From Thalassiosira profunda (lineage: Eukaryota; Bacillariophyta; Thalassiosirophyceae; Thalassiosirales; Thalassiosiraceae), in assembly GCA_036939355.1 (NCBI GenBank), contig JALLAP010000733.1, forward strand, positions 1-17,882: a stretch of DNA of 17,882 bases, given 5' to 3'. A model generated the notes under the pieces. That model ran no database searches, had not been told where the DNA came from, and saw only the letters and a program-made list of their open reading frames with translations. Below, piece after piece: positions 8,481-17,829 of the stretch (position 1 is the first letter of the stretch; the number at the start of each line of letters is the position of its first letter). The translations under genes and the position numbers were made by a program.

Positions 8481-8976
8481 GCAACGTAGATTGTCGATCG
8501 AACAGTTGGCCGATACCCATGTCAGGTGCTCTCGCTTGAGGCGCACATCAAACATAGATCAAGCCGTAGCTCGATAAAGATTGCACGATGAATACATCCA
8601 ACTCCCCACTCTCGGCCCAACACTGGTTGAGAGTGGGGAATCAGCACCTCAGATTCTTCAGGTTTGCTTGGTTGCCGACCGTCCTGCATGCGACAGTCGC
8701 GAAGATTCCCATCTTGATATGAGAACTGTCTCGGCGAGGTGATGAGAACCCTTCCGGCGAAGTGCTTACTGCATGCATTATTGTCGAACGCTGACTGTGA
8801 ACAAACCTTGCTCAGCAAGCTCTACGATGTCAACCAAGCTTTTTTGCTGGTGGTTCGCATCGAGGATCCAGCGCACTGGCCGCGGTGATTGCAGCTTTGG
8901 TTCTCATAAAACCACTCCGTGAGCACATCGACGAGAGATCTTGAGCTGACCGCACCCACACATCGACCTATCAACC
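8481..8976. other. Intergenic region with a strong inverted repeat and a TATA-like motif
   Basis: This is 496 bp between two plus-strand genes. It holds the 3' flank of the E2 gene, an 11-bp perfect inverted repeat (8603-8639), a small odd palindrome CTTGCTCAGCAAG (8807-8819), and a TATA-like CATAAAA near 8904-8910, about 70 nt before the next ATG. No coding frame or tRNA was recognised. Confidence 0.5.
8603..8639 (+). repeat. Inverted repeat able to form an 11-bp hairpin
   Basis: TCCCCACTCTC (8603-8613) is perfectly complementary to GAGAGTGGGGA (8629-8639), with a 15-nt loop that can form an inner CCA/TGG pairing. It starts 123 nt after the E2 stop codon, so it may lie in that gene's 3' UTR. 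Its role in mRNA stability or 3'-end processing is speculation. Confidence 0.6.
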
Positions 8977-10130
8977 ATGGCGCACAACCTCTTCTTCGTT
9001 GCCCACACCATCACCAACCGTCAGGGATGGGTAAGATGGATGATGCTGCGTCGTTCTGTGCGTTTCTGCGCGCGCTTCCGCCTAACCGTTCTCTTCGCTG
9101 CCCTTTGCTATCCAGGATGACTTCATGAGCAAATGGACGGACATCTTCGGGAGCGAGGGCATGAACGTGGACAAGGTGCTGGCCCATCCCGAGTTCGAGG
9201 GGAACCAGTGCCTCTTCAGTTGCCCTGCCGGCGGAGACGCCCACTTCTGCATGTGGAAAATGACCGCCGGCAACTCCAAGCAGGACTTCCAGGGTGAGTT
9301 CATGTGCAATCATACACCATGGTTTACTAGAGCAATGACTCTCATCCTATCTCTGCAATTTACGTCCGAAGCCTTCATCGACCGCTTCATCGGAGGCCAC
9401 GCGATCAACAAGGGCTACTCCGTCGCGGAAACCTTGGGCGCCCAGGCGCTGGAGGGGCGCGCGACGGCCAGGGAGTGGGTCCTCGCCGCGAAGGGTGGCG
9501 CCGGGGTCGGCTACCTCGACAAGCCCCAGCTTTGGCTGACAGTCCACAACATCACCGACCGCAAGGCGTGGGAGGAGAATGTGATGGAAGGCAAGTGCAT
9601 GAGAACACCTTGCTTTGTTCATAGGATACTCTGTATGCTCACATCATATGCACTGTCCGTTTTGCTTCAGAGTTGGCCACCAACGTTCGCACCAAGTGCA
9701 ACTCGCCAAGCGATTGTGGTGCGCTCGGCCCCGAAGGACACGGCACCGCTCTTGTGCTCATGCTCGATGAGGATAAGTGCATCTGCATCGATGGTACTCC
9801 GGCCGGCCTCTCTCACGGAGAGTACCAGAAGGTCAGCAGACGTTGCAACCCTCCGATTGAAGTTCAGCCTCTCTATCCTTCTCACTTCTCACCCTTCCAT
9901 TGCGTTCTCTTCGTACCATACAGATGATCGACGAGTTCACTCAGGGCACGGCCAAGAACGACGTCTACCTGCTCAACACCAAGCAGGGGGTCGGGATGAT
10001 GAACCTGTCAGAAGACCTCTTGAACCAGGACTTTATGAAATGGGGAGAGGCCTACGTCAACCCCTTCACCAAGACTGCCTCTCACGAGGCCACCAACCCT
10101 GCCCATGCCATGGACATTGCCAGCCAGTAA
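8977..10130 (+). CDS. Unknown protein of 272 residues built of two copies of one domain
   Basis: Five exons (8977-9030, 9116-9293, 9372-9590, 9671-9831, 9924-10130) sum to 819 nt with consistent phases (0,1,1,0). The ATG has a good context (CAACCATGG). The protein has no signal peptide or membrane segment that I can see. It contains two related halves. FFVAHTITNRQGWDD at residue 6 matches WLTVHNITDRKAWEE near residue 129. DFQAFIDRFIGGHAINKGYS matches EYQKMIDEFTQGTAKNDVYL. The pattern of strand, helix, Cys-containing strands and helix could be a duplicated ferredoxin-like (dimeric alpha/beta barrel) fold, but that is inference. The third intron appears to use a GC donor. I do not recognise the family, so no function is assigned. 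Confidence 0.8.
9591..9670 (+). other. GC-AG intron
   Basis: The exon ends GTGATGGAAG and the intron starts GCAAGT, the standard pattern for a GC donor; the acceptor is TTTGCTTCAG at 9661-9670. This junction (phase 1) keeps the frame into the exon coding for ELATNVRTKC. The nearby GT at 9595 would shift the frame and lead to a stop in the next exon. Confidence 0.75.
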
Positions 10131-10383
10131 AAAGGCGCCCGCATGTCTTGCACTGTATAGGCAAAGGGGCACTGTCTAGGACAAGGAAGGCCTGCATAGG
10201 TTGCTGGTTTGGAGAAGGCCCTTCCTCTCATGTATGATAGCTGCTGTTTGAGTTGAACAATGATTAGCTTCTACGGCGGATGAAATGAAAAGCTTATGCT
10301 TATCTAGCAGTAAGAAGTATGGTAACACCATCTCACGTCACCGGGCATCTCTCACATCACACCACCAATCACATCTATTGCAA
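10131..10383. other. Convergent 3' ends
   Basis: This is 253 bp between the stop of the plus-strand duplicated-domain gene and the stop of the minus-strand SHMT gene. It must hold both 3' UTRs. No further structure was recognised. Confidence 0.5.
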
Positions 10384-11958
10384 TCAGTATCCAGGCATGC
10401 CAAATCCCGACGCAAACGCTTCCACTTCCTCCTTCAATCCATCCAGCTCTCGTCTCAACGCATCGTCTTCTCGCAACGTCGTCTCAAACACACGCAGGAG
10501 CACCTTTCCATTCTCCGCCCCATCCAGCGCCACATCTTGCACCCGGACCGCCAGCTCGCAGCCCCTGTGCAAGAACTCCGCCACCTTATCAAAGTCCCCT
10601 TCAGTCAGTCCTCGCGTGGTCAGCGCTGGAGAGCCCAACCGAACGCCGCCGGGGTTGATCGCCGACGTATCGCCCGGAATGCTGTTCTTGTTGGCCGTCA
10701 TGCCCGCCAGTTCCAGCACCCGTTCAACCTTCGACCCCGTCAGTCCCGTGGTGCTCTTCACGTCCCACAATACAATGTGGTTGTCCGTCCCGCCCGTTAC
10801 CAGTTTGTGCCCCCGCTTCGTCAACCCCTCACCGAGGGCTTTGGCATTCGCCACCACGTTTCGTGCGTATTGCTCAAACTCGGGCGTGTTCGCCTCCTTC
10901 AGCGCCACCGCCAGCGCGGCGATCTGGTGGTTGTGCGGTCCCCCCTGCAGCATCGGGAACACCGCGGCGTTGATCCGCTCCATCATATCGACCTTGGCGA
11001 AGATCATGCCCGACCGCGGCCCCCGCAAAGTCTTGTGGGTGGTGCTCGTCACCAAATCCGCGTATTCGAAGGGGTTGGATGCGACCTTCCCCGCCACCAA
11101 GCCGGAAATGTGGGCCATGTCCACCATCAAATATGCGCCCACACTATCGGCAATTTGTCGCATCCTTGCGTAGTCCCACTCCCTGGCGTAGGCGCTCCCG
11201 CCAGCAATGAGCAGCTTGGGCATGAACATCTTCGCTCGTCTCTCCATGTCGTCGTAATCCACCAACCCCGTTGCGGAATCGACCACGTACGGCAAACTCT
11301 CGAAGTACACGCTCGTGGCGCTGACCTTCTTCTTCGGCGTTTGGAATCCGTGCGTCAGGTGTCCCCCGCTCGGCAAATCCAATCCCATGATGCGATCGTG
11401 CGGCTGCAACAGCGCCGTGTAGGCCGCAAAGTTCGCCGGACTTCCAGAGTAGGGCTGCACGTTTACTCCCCACTCTCCCGCGTCCAGTCCGTACAATTCC
11501 AACGCACGAGACATGCACAGCGATTCGATCTGGTCGATGTACTCGTTACCCCCGTAGTAGCGCTTGCCCACCTGCCCCTCGCTGTACTTGTTCGTCAGGC
11601 AGCTGCCCAGGGCCTCCCTAACCGCCCGACTTGCAAAATTTTCCGAGGCGATCAATTCCAGCCCGGAATGCTGCCGCGAGTCCTCCAGCTCGATGAGGCG
11701 GGCCAGTTCCGGGTCCGAGTCGGAGACGGGGACGTTTCCAGACAATGTTGTGGCGGCCTCGTTAATTTCGGAGAGCGAGGCCCGGGGTATCCTCCCGCGC
11801 TCGACAGTGCACCCTGTCAGGGGAGGTGATGGGTGGATGCCGACGAGAGACGGCGTTGCAAATCGAGGCGCAAAGGCCGACGCCCGCGGCGAACTCACGA
11901 GCAGCAGCGCCGCCGCCAGCGCGCCGGCGGGACGGCCGGCGGGAGGGTGGGCCGCCAT
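10384..11958 (-). CDS. Serine hydroxymethyltransferase, predicted plastid form
   Basis: A single exon codes for 524 residues. It interconverts serine and glycine, passing the one-carbon unit to or from tetrahydrofolate with pyridoxal phosphate. Family motifs are complete: [13 protein letters not shown], the segment [53 protein letters not shown], the PLP-binding loop [13 protein letters not shown] with Lys309 (codon 11034-11032), and [16 protein letters not shown]. The N-terminal 60-70 residues precede the enzyme domain and hold a hydrophobic leader (ALAAALLLV) followed by ASAFAP at residues 26-31. In diatoms this motif marks signal peptide plus transit peptide for the four-membrane plastid, with Phe29 at +1. 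The start ATG at 11958 has A at -3. The gene is divergent from the Rossmann-thioredoxin gene, 322 bp away. Enzyme identity is very secure; localisation is predicted. Confidence 0.96.
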   Translation of the reverse strand: MAAHPPAGRPAGALAAALLLVSSPRASAFAPRFATPSLVGIHPSPPLTGCTVERGRIPRASLSEINEAATTLSGNVPVSDSDPELARLIELEDSRQHSGLELIASENFASRAVREALGSCLTNKYSEGQVGKRYYGGNEYIDQIESLCMSRALELYGLDAGEWGVNVQPYSGSPANFAAYTALLQPHDRIMGLDLPSGGHLTHGFQTPKKKVSATSVYFESLPYVVDSATGLVDYDDMERRAKMFMPKLLIAGGSAYAREWDYARMRQIADSVGAYLMVDMAHISGLVAGKVASNPFEYADLVTSTTHKTLRGPRSGMIFAKVDMMERINAAVFPMLQGGPHNHQIAALAVALKEANTPEFEQYARNVVANAKALGEGLTKRGHKLVTGGTDNHIVLWDVKSTTGLTGSKVERVLELAGMTANKNSIPGDTSAINPGGVRLGSPALTTRGLTEGDFDKVAEFLHRGCELAVRVQDVALDGAENGKVLLRVFETTLREDDALRRELDGLKEEVEAFASGFGMPGY

Positions 11959-12280
11959 GATTGATAGCGGTGGAGTCGAGAGTCGAGATAGAGGGGCGCG
12001 GCGGAAGTGTGACGCAGTGCGCGCGCAGTGACGAAAGTTGGTTTGGAGGAAGGGAGCGAAGGAAGGATGACGATTGCTTCCGGATTCCGGCGCCCTTCAC
12101 AAAACCACGTGGCGACCTCCGACCATGGCGCTGCCGCCGGCGGGCGGCACGATGCGGCTTACTCAGCGCGCATAGGGGCGTTCCATTTCCCGACCGGGGC
12201 CATCGATGGCAGGCCGCAATAGCCGGTGACGGCCGCAGCCCCTGAAAGCGAGCCCGCAAACGAGGCGAGGAATCCACAAG
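11959..12280. promoter_or_regulatory. Shared promoter of two divergent plastid-protein genes
   Basis: This 322-bp region separates the start codons of SHMT (minus) and the Rossmann-thioredoxin gene (plus). On the plus strand it carries four TGACG cores: 12010-12014, 12029-12033, 12068-12072 and 12227-12231. TGACG is the core of bZIP/CRE-type sites, and TGACG-based elements mediate CO2/cAMP responses in diatoms. The first two lie in a repeated context (GCAGTG beside each). No TATA box is obvious. A bidirectional promoter is inferred from layout. Confidence 0.4.
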
Positions 12281-14215
12281 ATGGGATTCCTCGCCGCGTT
12301 CCTCGCGCCGGGGTGCGTCCTCGCCCTGTTCCTCCCGACCTGCGGCGCCTTTGCCCCCTCCTGCGCGACGATTGCAACTCTCGACCGCGCTGGAACAAGA
12401 TATGGATCTCTACGCGATGACGGTCGATGTCACGCACATGATATGCACAGATTATCCTCGCTGCGGCTGAATGCGATATCCAAGCGCCAGACGCTGATTT
12501 TGGACGGTGCCGAGCTGGCGTACTACGTCAAGAGTCAAACGCAAGTAGATGATTGTGCGGCGGAGGCATCCCTTCCCGACGTGGCCCCTCGCGCGCGAAA
12601 GAAGCGGGATCGGGTGGGAGCGATGACGTTCGTGACGGCCACGCTGGAGGAGGACCTCATGGAGGATGGTGCAGTTTGGCTGCAGAGTGGATTGCAAATT
12701 ATTGGAGTGGAGGCCTCTTCTACTTCGAATGCAACGTCTGACGATGCGAGAGGAGTTGTATCCATTGGCGACGACTTGCAATTGTACCGAGATTCGATCG
12801 CCGCGATCCCTGCAAAGCTATCGCCTGCGGATGCCATTTCTACCGCAGCGACCAGCTTGCTCGGCGTGCATTGCGGCAGTTCGCCGATCGAAGAGAAAGA
12901 AAAGAGAAGGATGGTCATTGTGGGTGGCGGCGAGTACGCCCTCTTCCTCGCCAAGGCGTTGGCCGGACTGGGCCACAAGGTGTTTCTGGTAACAGCGCGT
13001 CCCAGTTGGTCCCTTCCGTCTGCCTCCGATATATCCCCCGCTGGCGAGGATTTGATAGAAATCATGTCTCCAGCAGTTGGAGCAATGTCGTTGGGGTTTG
13101 CGACGGCCATTGGCGAGTTTGACACGCTCATTGATACGCTCGGCGACGAAATGGGCATTGGACGGGCAATGTCCTTGTTGGAGCACGACGCCGTGGGCGG
13201 TGGACGGTTCCTCGAGCAGCTGAACGAGCTGCATGGATGCAAACACTACCTCTCCACGCTGACTCGTTCGCAGCAATACGTCTTGAAGAAGGGGCTGTTG
13301 TTTGCAAGAGACTCCGTAATTCGATACCAAGACGAGGTGGAAAAGTCGACGAGCAAGTATCAAGAGTTGCCCCCGCCATCCACGTTCGGCGCCACCATCC
13401 AACGTCTGCTGGGTCACAACATCGTTTACTCGGCCACCCAAAATGAGAATGGATCTCATGACGCAAAGCCCAACTTTGTGAGAGGGTGGAGTTTGTCAGA
13501 TCTGACGGAGCTGAAGACATGGCCAAGGGAAGGGCCTGCGAGGCTCGGCTTTCCGGCAGTGGATCTTTCAGTGTCCACTGTCACCGCGAGGCGACAGGCC
13601 ACGACCACCAAATCGGCAAACCAACTGAAGAGCAGCAAACCGGCTGATAGAGATACGCAACACTTATCCTCACCCAAAGTCGATGCAGTCGAGGAAGCCA
13701 GTGATGAATACAACATGACGCAAATGATGACGACGCCCAAGTCAAAGGCCAACGCTACGATCACGATCACAAAGAAAAGAACGCCCTCTTCGAATCCATA
13801 CGTCACCACCATTCGCAGCGCCAGCGAATTGAATAGCAACATTGTCGAGCCGGAACGCCACTGCATCCTGTTCGTGACGGCGTCGTATTGTCAAAAGTGC
13901 AAGCGAGCGACTCCCCTGTTCAACAGGATAGCGCGGATATCTTCCGAGTCGAATCCGGGCGTAGTCTTTGCCCACTTGGACATCACGAGTGGGCCTCGAG
14001 GGAAACAGCTTGGGACAATTCTAAATGCAGACAAGGTGCCATCAGTGATACTGTTTAGAAGCGGCGACCGCGTCGATATCGACGGAGAGGGCGAGCCTGT
14101 TGTAGTCGAGAGGAGCAATATGAAACAGCTCGAGAGGGTGGCGCAGGTGCTGGATGGCGATCAAAGCGCAGCGTCTCTGAAAGCTCTCCTGGCGGTCGAT
14201 GCAGCGAGGACATAG
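12281..14215 (+). CDS. Plastid-targeted Rossmann-like / thioredoxin-like fusion protein
   Basis: A single exon codes for 644 residues. The N-terminus is a hydrophobic signal peptide (MGFLAAFLAPGCVLALFLPT) followed by CGAFAPSC, an ASAFAP-type cleavage motif, so import into the secondary plastid is predicted. Residues about 210-245 are a nucleotide-binding start of a Rossmann fold: MVIVGGGEYALFLAKALAGL, then GHKVFLVTARPS. The glycine pattern GGGEYA resembles NAD(P)-binding NmrA/TrkA-like proteins, though the rest of this region (to about 410) is not recognisable. Residues 410-505 are a low-complexity Ser/Thr/Lys linker. Residues about 510-620 are thioredoxin-like: CILFVTASYCQKCKRATPLF with CxxC at 537-540 and a cis-Pro region VPSVILF near 585. 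The usual WCGPC is YCQKC. A redox role in the plastid stroma is inferred; substrate unknown. Confidence 0.85.
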   Translation: MGFLAAFLAPGCVLALFLPTCGAFAPSCATIATLDRAGTRYGSLRDDGRCHAHDMHRLSSLRLNAISKRQTLILDGAELAYYVKSQTQVDDCAAEASLPDVAPRARKKRDRVGAMTFVTATLEEDLMEDGAVWLQSGLQIIGVEASSTSNATSDDARGVVSIGDDLQLYRDSIAAIPAKLSPADAISTAATSLLGVHCGSSPIEEKEKRRMVIVGGGEYALFLAKALAGLGHKVFLVTARPSWSLPSASDISPAGEDLIEIMSPAVGAMSLGFATAIGEFDTLIDTLGDEMGIGRAMSLLEHDAVGGGRFLEQLNELHGCKHYLSTLTRSQQYVLKKGLLFARDSVIRYQDEVEKSTSKYQELPPPSTFGATIQRLLGHNIVYSATQNENGSHDAKPNFVRGWSLSDLTELKTWPREGPARLGFPAVDLSVSTVTARRQATTTKSANQLKSSKPADRDTQHLSSPKVDAVEEASDEYNMTQMMTTPKSKANATITITKKRTPSSNPYVTTIRSASELNSNIVEPERHCILFVTASYCQKCKRATPLFNRIARISSESNPGVVFAHLDITSGPRGKQLGTILNADKVPSVILFRSGDRVDIDGEGEPVVVERSNMKQLERVAQVLDGDQSAASLKALLAVDAART

Positions 14216-14374
14216 GATGTGGACAAGTCTTGTATTGATAAAAGTGAACACTTATTTTCTATGACAAGACGTCTACTAAGATTCAACAAGGCGATCTTCA
14301 ATTGATTTGCATCTCCACACACGATGCACCTAGGTACGTTTTTTGGCTGGTCGTGAGCACTTATTGCCAACACG
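14216..14374. other. Convergent 3' ends
   Basis: These 159 bp lie between the stop of the Rossmann-thioredoxin gene (plus) and the stop of the metallopeptidase gene (minus). The two 3' UTRs are likely to be very close or overlapping. AT-rich, with no feature recognised. Confidence 0.45.
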
Positions 14375-16404
14375 CTAGTCACATTTGCCCTTCCTGCCAC
14401 TTCCGTTAAGAACACAGCTGTTGCAGCAATCAGCGTCGGTAGAGCAATTGTCACCAGTCGCTCCAGCTCCACAGGGCGCATCCACAGGTCCTTTGGTTGG
14501 GGTGCCCGTTGGCTGAAGAGAGAGAGAGAGGAGGACTCGTATAAGTGCCGGTGAAAGATTAGACAGTAATGCGAAAACCGCATCTTGGCTTACCGAAGAA
14601 GTTGGAGAGGGAGTGGAAGGCTTTTCGGGAGATCCCGTCGGCGCTTGGGTCGGCGGCGCAGTTGGAGAGGGAGTAGAAGGCTTCTCGGGAGACCCCGTCG
14701 GCGCCTGGGTTGGCGAAGCGGTCGGAGAGGGAGTGCCAGGAGGAATGACACCGCAGTTTGGGCTCGTGGCAGTCGACGCACAGGGAGGGTTGCTGCCGCA
14801 CTTGTCCACATCAAGCACATTGGCGTAGTTACAGTAGATGTAATCCTTTTCCGCCTTGACCTGCGCTTCCATCCTTGCCATCTGGCCAGGCGTGGTTTCG
14901 TATGAACACCAGTCGGGAACTGCAGATGACAAATCGCGAAAAGGCGTGAGATACCGGAGGCATCGTGCACAGTGCACTTTCAGCATCGAGGTTGCACTTA
15001 CTGTATGCCATCATGTTGTTCTTGGGGTCGATTCCAGGCTTGGTTGTGCCTTAAAATCAATGCATGGACAAGCGTGAGAGGAACGGATACGAGACAAGTG
15101 CACGGCACATCTGCCAACTATACGTACATGAGTCCGCGGGATCAATAGGATCAATATCTGTTCCACAGCAGACAGGATAAGCGACTTCATCTTGTGAGAT
15201 TGAGTTCTCGCGATTGATATCGTTTGGCTTGTAGAGAGCACACTCGGCGTTTCCGGCGTCGCAGCATGCAGCACACGTACTACCACCTCCTGAGATAGCA
15301 CAGGAAGTGGAGCAAGTGCCATCGTCTTGATTCAAGGCAGTTGCAGACCCGTTCTCAAGATCGCGGTCCTTGTCGTATGGAAGCAAGCCGGGACAACCAT
15401 TGGTGTCATCAGCAGACTCATAGGGTGTGTCTGACACGTAATCCCCATTAATGGAACCGCAGCCGCCTGTGTGTAGAGATCGAAAAAGACTCTGACGTCA
15501 TCGCGTTGTCCGCACAATTGTCATTTGAAGAAGCAGCGAATCACTTACTCTGGAAGGTGTGATACAGTCCGAATAGGTGGCCAAACTCATGAGCCAGGAC
15601 TGTCGATCTGGTGCGCCACCAGCGGGTATGAGACACGTTCTGGCCAGTAATAGGATCTGGATCACAGAGAAAGTTGCCGTCGTCGTCGTAACACGCAACG
15701 GCGCGGTACTCCACCCTGACCATGTTGTGAATCACATTGTTGACTCGATAAGTACTGGGAAAGGAAGCCACCCCCGACCAGTTCGTGGATTCGCAGATGA
15801 TGACGTGTAACTTGTACTCCCACTCGGACGCATCCTTGATTATGTCGTTGTAGTCTTTTGACCTCAGGTCGTTGCAGTCCTTGGCGAGGACATCTTGGTG
15901 ACGGATGGTCTGGTCATGCACAAAAGACGCCCACTGCACGGACGTCTTCGAAACTTTGTCGTAGATGTTGAACAGCGTGTTTGTCTGTTCGGTCAGGAAT
16001 GCGAGCTGCGCATCTGTGGCCGAAGGACGGTCTGATCCCGTACCCGGCTTGTACTGCTGTTCCAGCACATGATAGACAATCGGCATATCGACTAGACGAT
16101 AATCCGGGCTAAGCTGCAGGTTCCGCCTCAGCGAGAAGGGCTGGCGGCCATTGCCCTTGTCTCCGTCTTGGCCCTTGCTCTGGCGGCGAGCCAGCCCTTG
16201 GACGATGTTGGAAAATTCGGCCCTCGTCATCTGATTGACGGACTTGCCGAACATCTTGATCTCGTTCGCCACGGCGCGGGCTTGGCCGTCGGCGCTTGGA
16301 TCGGGATTGCCGCAATCTTTCCCCGGGTGGGCTTGGACGAGCAGCGTCGGATTGGACGCCTGGCCGGAGAAGAAGGCGCAGAGGAGGCCGGATAGGAGCT
16401 TCAT
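14375..16404 (-). CDS. Secreted zinc metallopeptidase, M43 (pappalysin-like) family, with Pro/Thr-rich linker and Cys-rich tail
   Basis: Exons 16404-15549, 15466-15128, 15049-15002, 14919-14594 and 14512-14375 sum to 1707 nt (568 residues) with consistent phases. The chosen start gives a typical signal peptide (MKLLSGLLCAFFSGQAS); an in-frame ATG at 16569 would add 55 residues without a better leader. Residues 272-282 are the metzincin zinc site HEFGHLFGLYH, with catalytic Glu273. Next comes the M43 block TFQSGCGSINGDYVSDTPYE, a Cys-rich insert, then DSCTTKPGIDPKNNMMAY, which carries the Met-turn, and TPGQMARM. The C-terminal part holds a 20-residue Pro/Thr/Ser repeat and a final domain with eight Cys (CGAGATGDNCSTDADCCNSC). 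Residues before the catalytic core probably form a propeptide. It likely cleaves extracellular or cell-wall proteins; the substrate is unknown. Confidence 0.9.
14513..14593 (-). other. 81-nt intron that is open in frame (exitron-like)
   Basis: The donor GTAAGC starts at 14593 and a long CT tract leads to TTCAG ending at 14513. The length is 27 codons, phase 0, with no stop codon. Keeping the intron would insert 27 residues (VSQDAVFALLSNLSPALIRV, then LLSLSLQ) between the Pro/Thr linker and the Cys-rich tail without changing frame. Confidence 0.6.
14601..14720 (-). repeat. Two 60-bp tandem repeats coding for a Pro/Thr/Ser linker
   Basis: Units 14601-14660 and 14661-14720 differ at only a few positions, and a partial third unit starts at 14721. 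Each codes for 20 residues of the type PTxxPTQAPTGSPEKPSTPS. Such linkers are often glycosylated and vary in copy number between strains. Confidence 0.85.
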
Positions 16405-16817
16405 GATGCGAGCGGCTGGGAGGTCGGATGGGTGCTGAGATATGTGCTGCGCGGCAACCGAGGTTGGGATGAGCTTGGCGCTTGTGAACTCGACGAGCAA
16501 AGTGGACGTGCTCGCGGAGAGCGTGAAGGGTGTGAGTACATAATAAAGAGAAGGTGCTTTTGTTGGCACTCAGGACATTTTTTAGTGCCGGATACTTTTT
16601 GCAGGTTCACAACTGCCACCTTGACATCTGCCACCTGCCACCCCACAATCCACAAAGTCGATGAGGCATCAGCTACCTACATTTTCATGCTATCTAGATA
16701 GATATGTTGTCTATTATCTTTTGCCTGTTGGAAGCAAATCAGGGTTGCCCTTGCATTCGGCCTATCAAAGGCGGAGACAAACTTGCCTGGGTTCGCTCGC
16801 CATTGTTTGTCTGCCCG
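16405..16817. other. Intergenic region between two minus-strand genes
   Basis: This is 413 bp holding the 3' flank of the SpoU methyltransferase gene and the promoter of the metallopeptidase gene. An open frame continues upstream of the peptidase start to 16569, but I take it as 5' UTR. A TA-rich patch (TCTAGATAGATATGTTGTCT) lies near 16693-16712. No RNA gene was recognised. Confidence 0.45.
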
Positions 16818-17468
16818 TCATACATCGCCGTCGTACGTCTGCACCGCATCGCCCCTCGCCCAATGGTGGAAACGATGCAGCACCAGCCCCGCGGCCACGC
16901 TCACGTTCAGACTAGCCGTGCCGCCCCCGTATTGCGATATGCGCAGGAATCCGTCGCACACCGACATTTGCTTTTGCGTCATGCCGCTTCCCTCGTTTCC
17001 CATCATGAACGCCGTCGAGGTTGCGAAGGGCTCGTCTTCCAGGTTTATTGAGGACGGGTCGATCTCCACTCCCAAAATGGGTATTCTTGGTTTCGTGGTC
17101 GCTTCGTTTCCATCAGTTGCAATTGCCTCCCCGTCCTCTGCACCGCATCCATCACCCTCCGGTGTATCGTCGCAGCATGGCATACTCTTGATATGCGCCA
17201 CGCACCTCTCCAATCTGTCGAATCGCACAATCTTCATCTTCCCGCTCCGCACCCCCTCCTGCAGCACCGGCGGCACGTCCGTCCCCTCCGCGTCCGGATC
17301 GAACTCGAACGCCCGCTGTCCCACGACGAACACCGTCGGACAACCGTATGCGGCCGCGAGCTGGAGGAGGTTTCGGACGTTCTGGCGCTTGGAGATGTTG
17401 GTCAGTATGAGGTAGGGCACGGGGCGTTTGCAGCGGTGCGGTTGCGGCGATTCACTCCGAGTTGACAT
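16818..17468 (-). CDS. SpoU/TrmH-family RNA 2'-O-methyltransferase
   Basis: A single exon codes for 216 residues. The C-terminal half carries the SPOUT knot motifs: IPILGVEID near residue 128, FMMGNEGSGM with G157-N-E-G, and ISQYGGGTASLNVSVAAG with SLNVS at 186-190. These bind S-adenosylmethionine in the trefoil knot. The first strand and helix (YLILTNISKRQNVRNLLQLA) fit the family start. Between them is a variable, acidic insert (near residues 95-120). The protein methylates a ribose 2'-OH in rRNA or tRNA; which one cannot be told from sequence. No clear organelle leader is visible, so cytosol or nucleus is likely. At 216 residues it lacks the extra N-terminal substrate-binding domain found in RlmB-like members. 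Confidence 0.93.
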   Translation of the reverse strand: MSTRSESPQPHRCKRPVPYLILTNISKRQNVRNLLQLAAAYGCPTVFVVGQRAFEFDPDAEGTDVPPVLQEGVRSGKMKIVRFDRLERCVAHIKSMPCCDDTPEGDGCGAEDGEAIATDGNEATTKPRIPILGVEIDPSSINLEDEPFATSTAFMMGNEGSGMTQKQMSVCDGFLRISQYGGGTASLNVSVAAGLVLHRFHHWARGDAVQTYDGDV

Positions 17469-17829
17469 GCTGCAATTGCAATTGTTTGTGGGTGATGGGT
17501 GATGGGCGAGGCGAGGCGCTACTGAGTTGCTAGCTCGTCCCCAAGCTCGAGCGGTTTGAATGCCGATGACAGCCCGCTCGGCGCGCGCCGGATGCCAACG
17601 GCAGTCCCCAGGCCGCGGGATGAGGTCGTCGCGTCGCCGGTCGTCGAGCGTCGGGCGTCGGCACAGAGACGCGTGTACTAAGTAGCTATTTTACGTACAT
17701 ACTATTGTACTCGGTAGATAATAGGTAGCCCAACACCAAAATTGCCCTCACTTGTGGCCAGCGGCCAGCGTAGCGATAAACTAACGAGGAACCTCCTCCT
17801 CCACAACACACATCATCCAAACATCAAAC

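Noticed and set aside
8840..8880. tRNA-like GGTTCGCATC segment
   Set aside because: Only a T-loop resemblance; no acceptor stem, D arm or anticodon arm can be folded around it.
10285..11829. Long plus-strand ORF (514 codons) opposite SHMT
   Set aside because: The minus strand carries every SHMT motif. The plus-strand translation is Arg/His-rich low-information sequence typical of a shadow frame.
14601..14720. CRISPR-like or transposon repeat
   Set aside because: The 60-bp units are contiguous, in frame and code for a Pro/Thr linker, with no spacers, inverted ends or transposase nearby.
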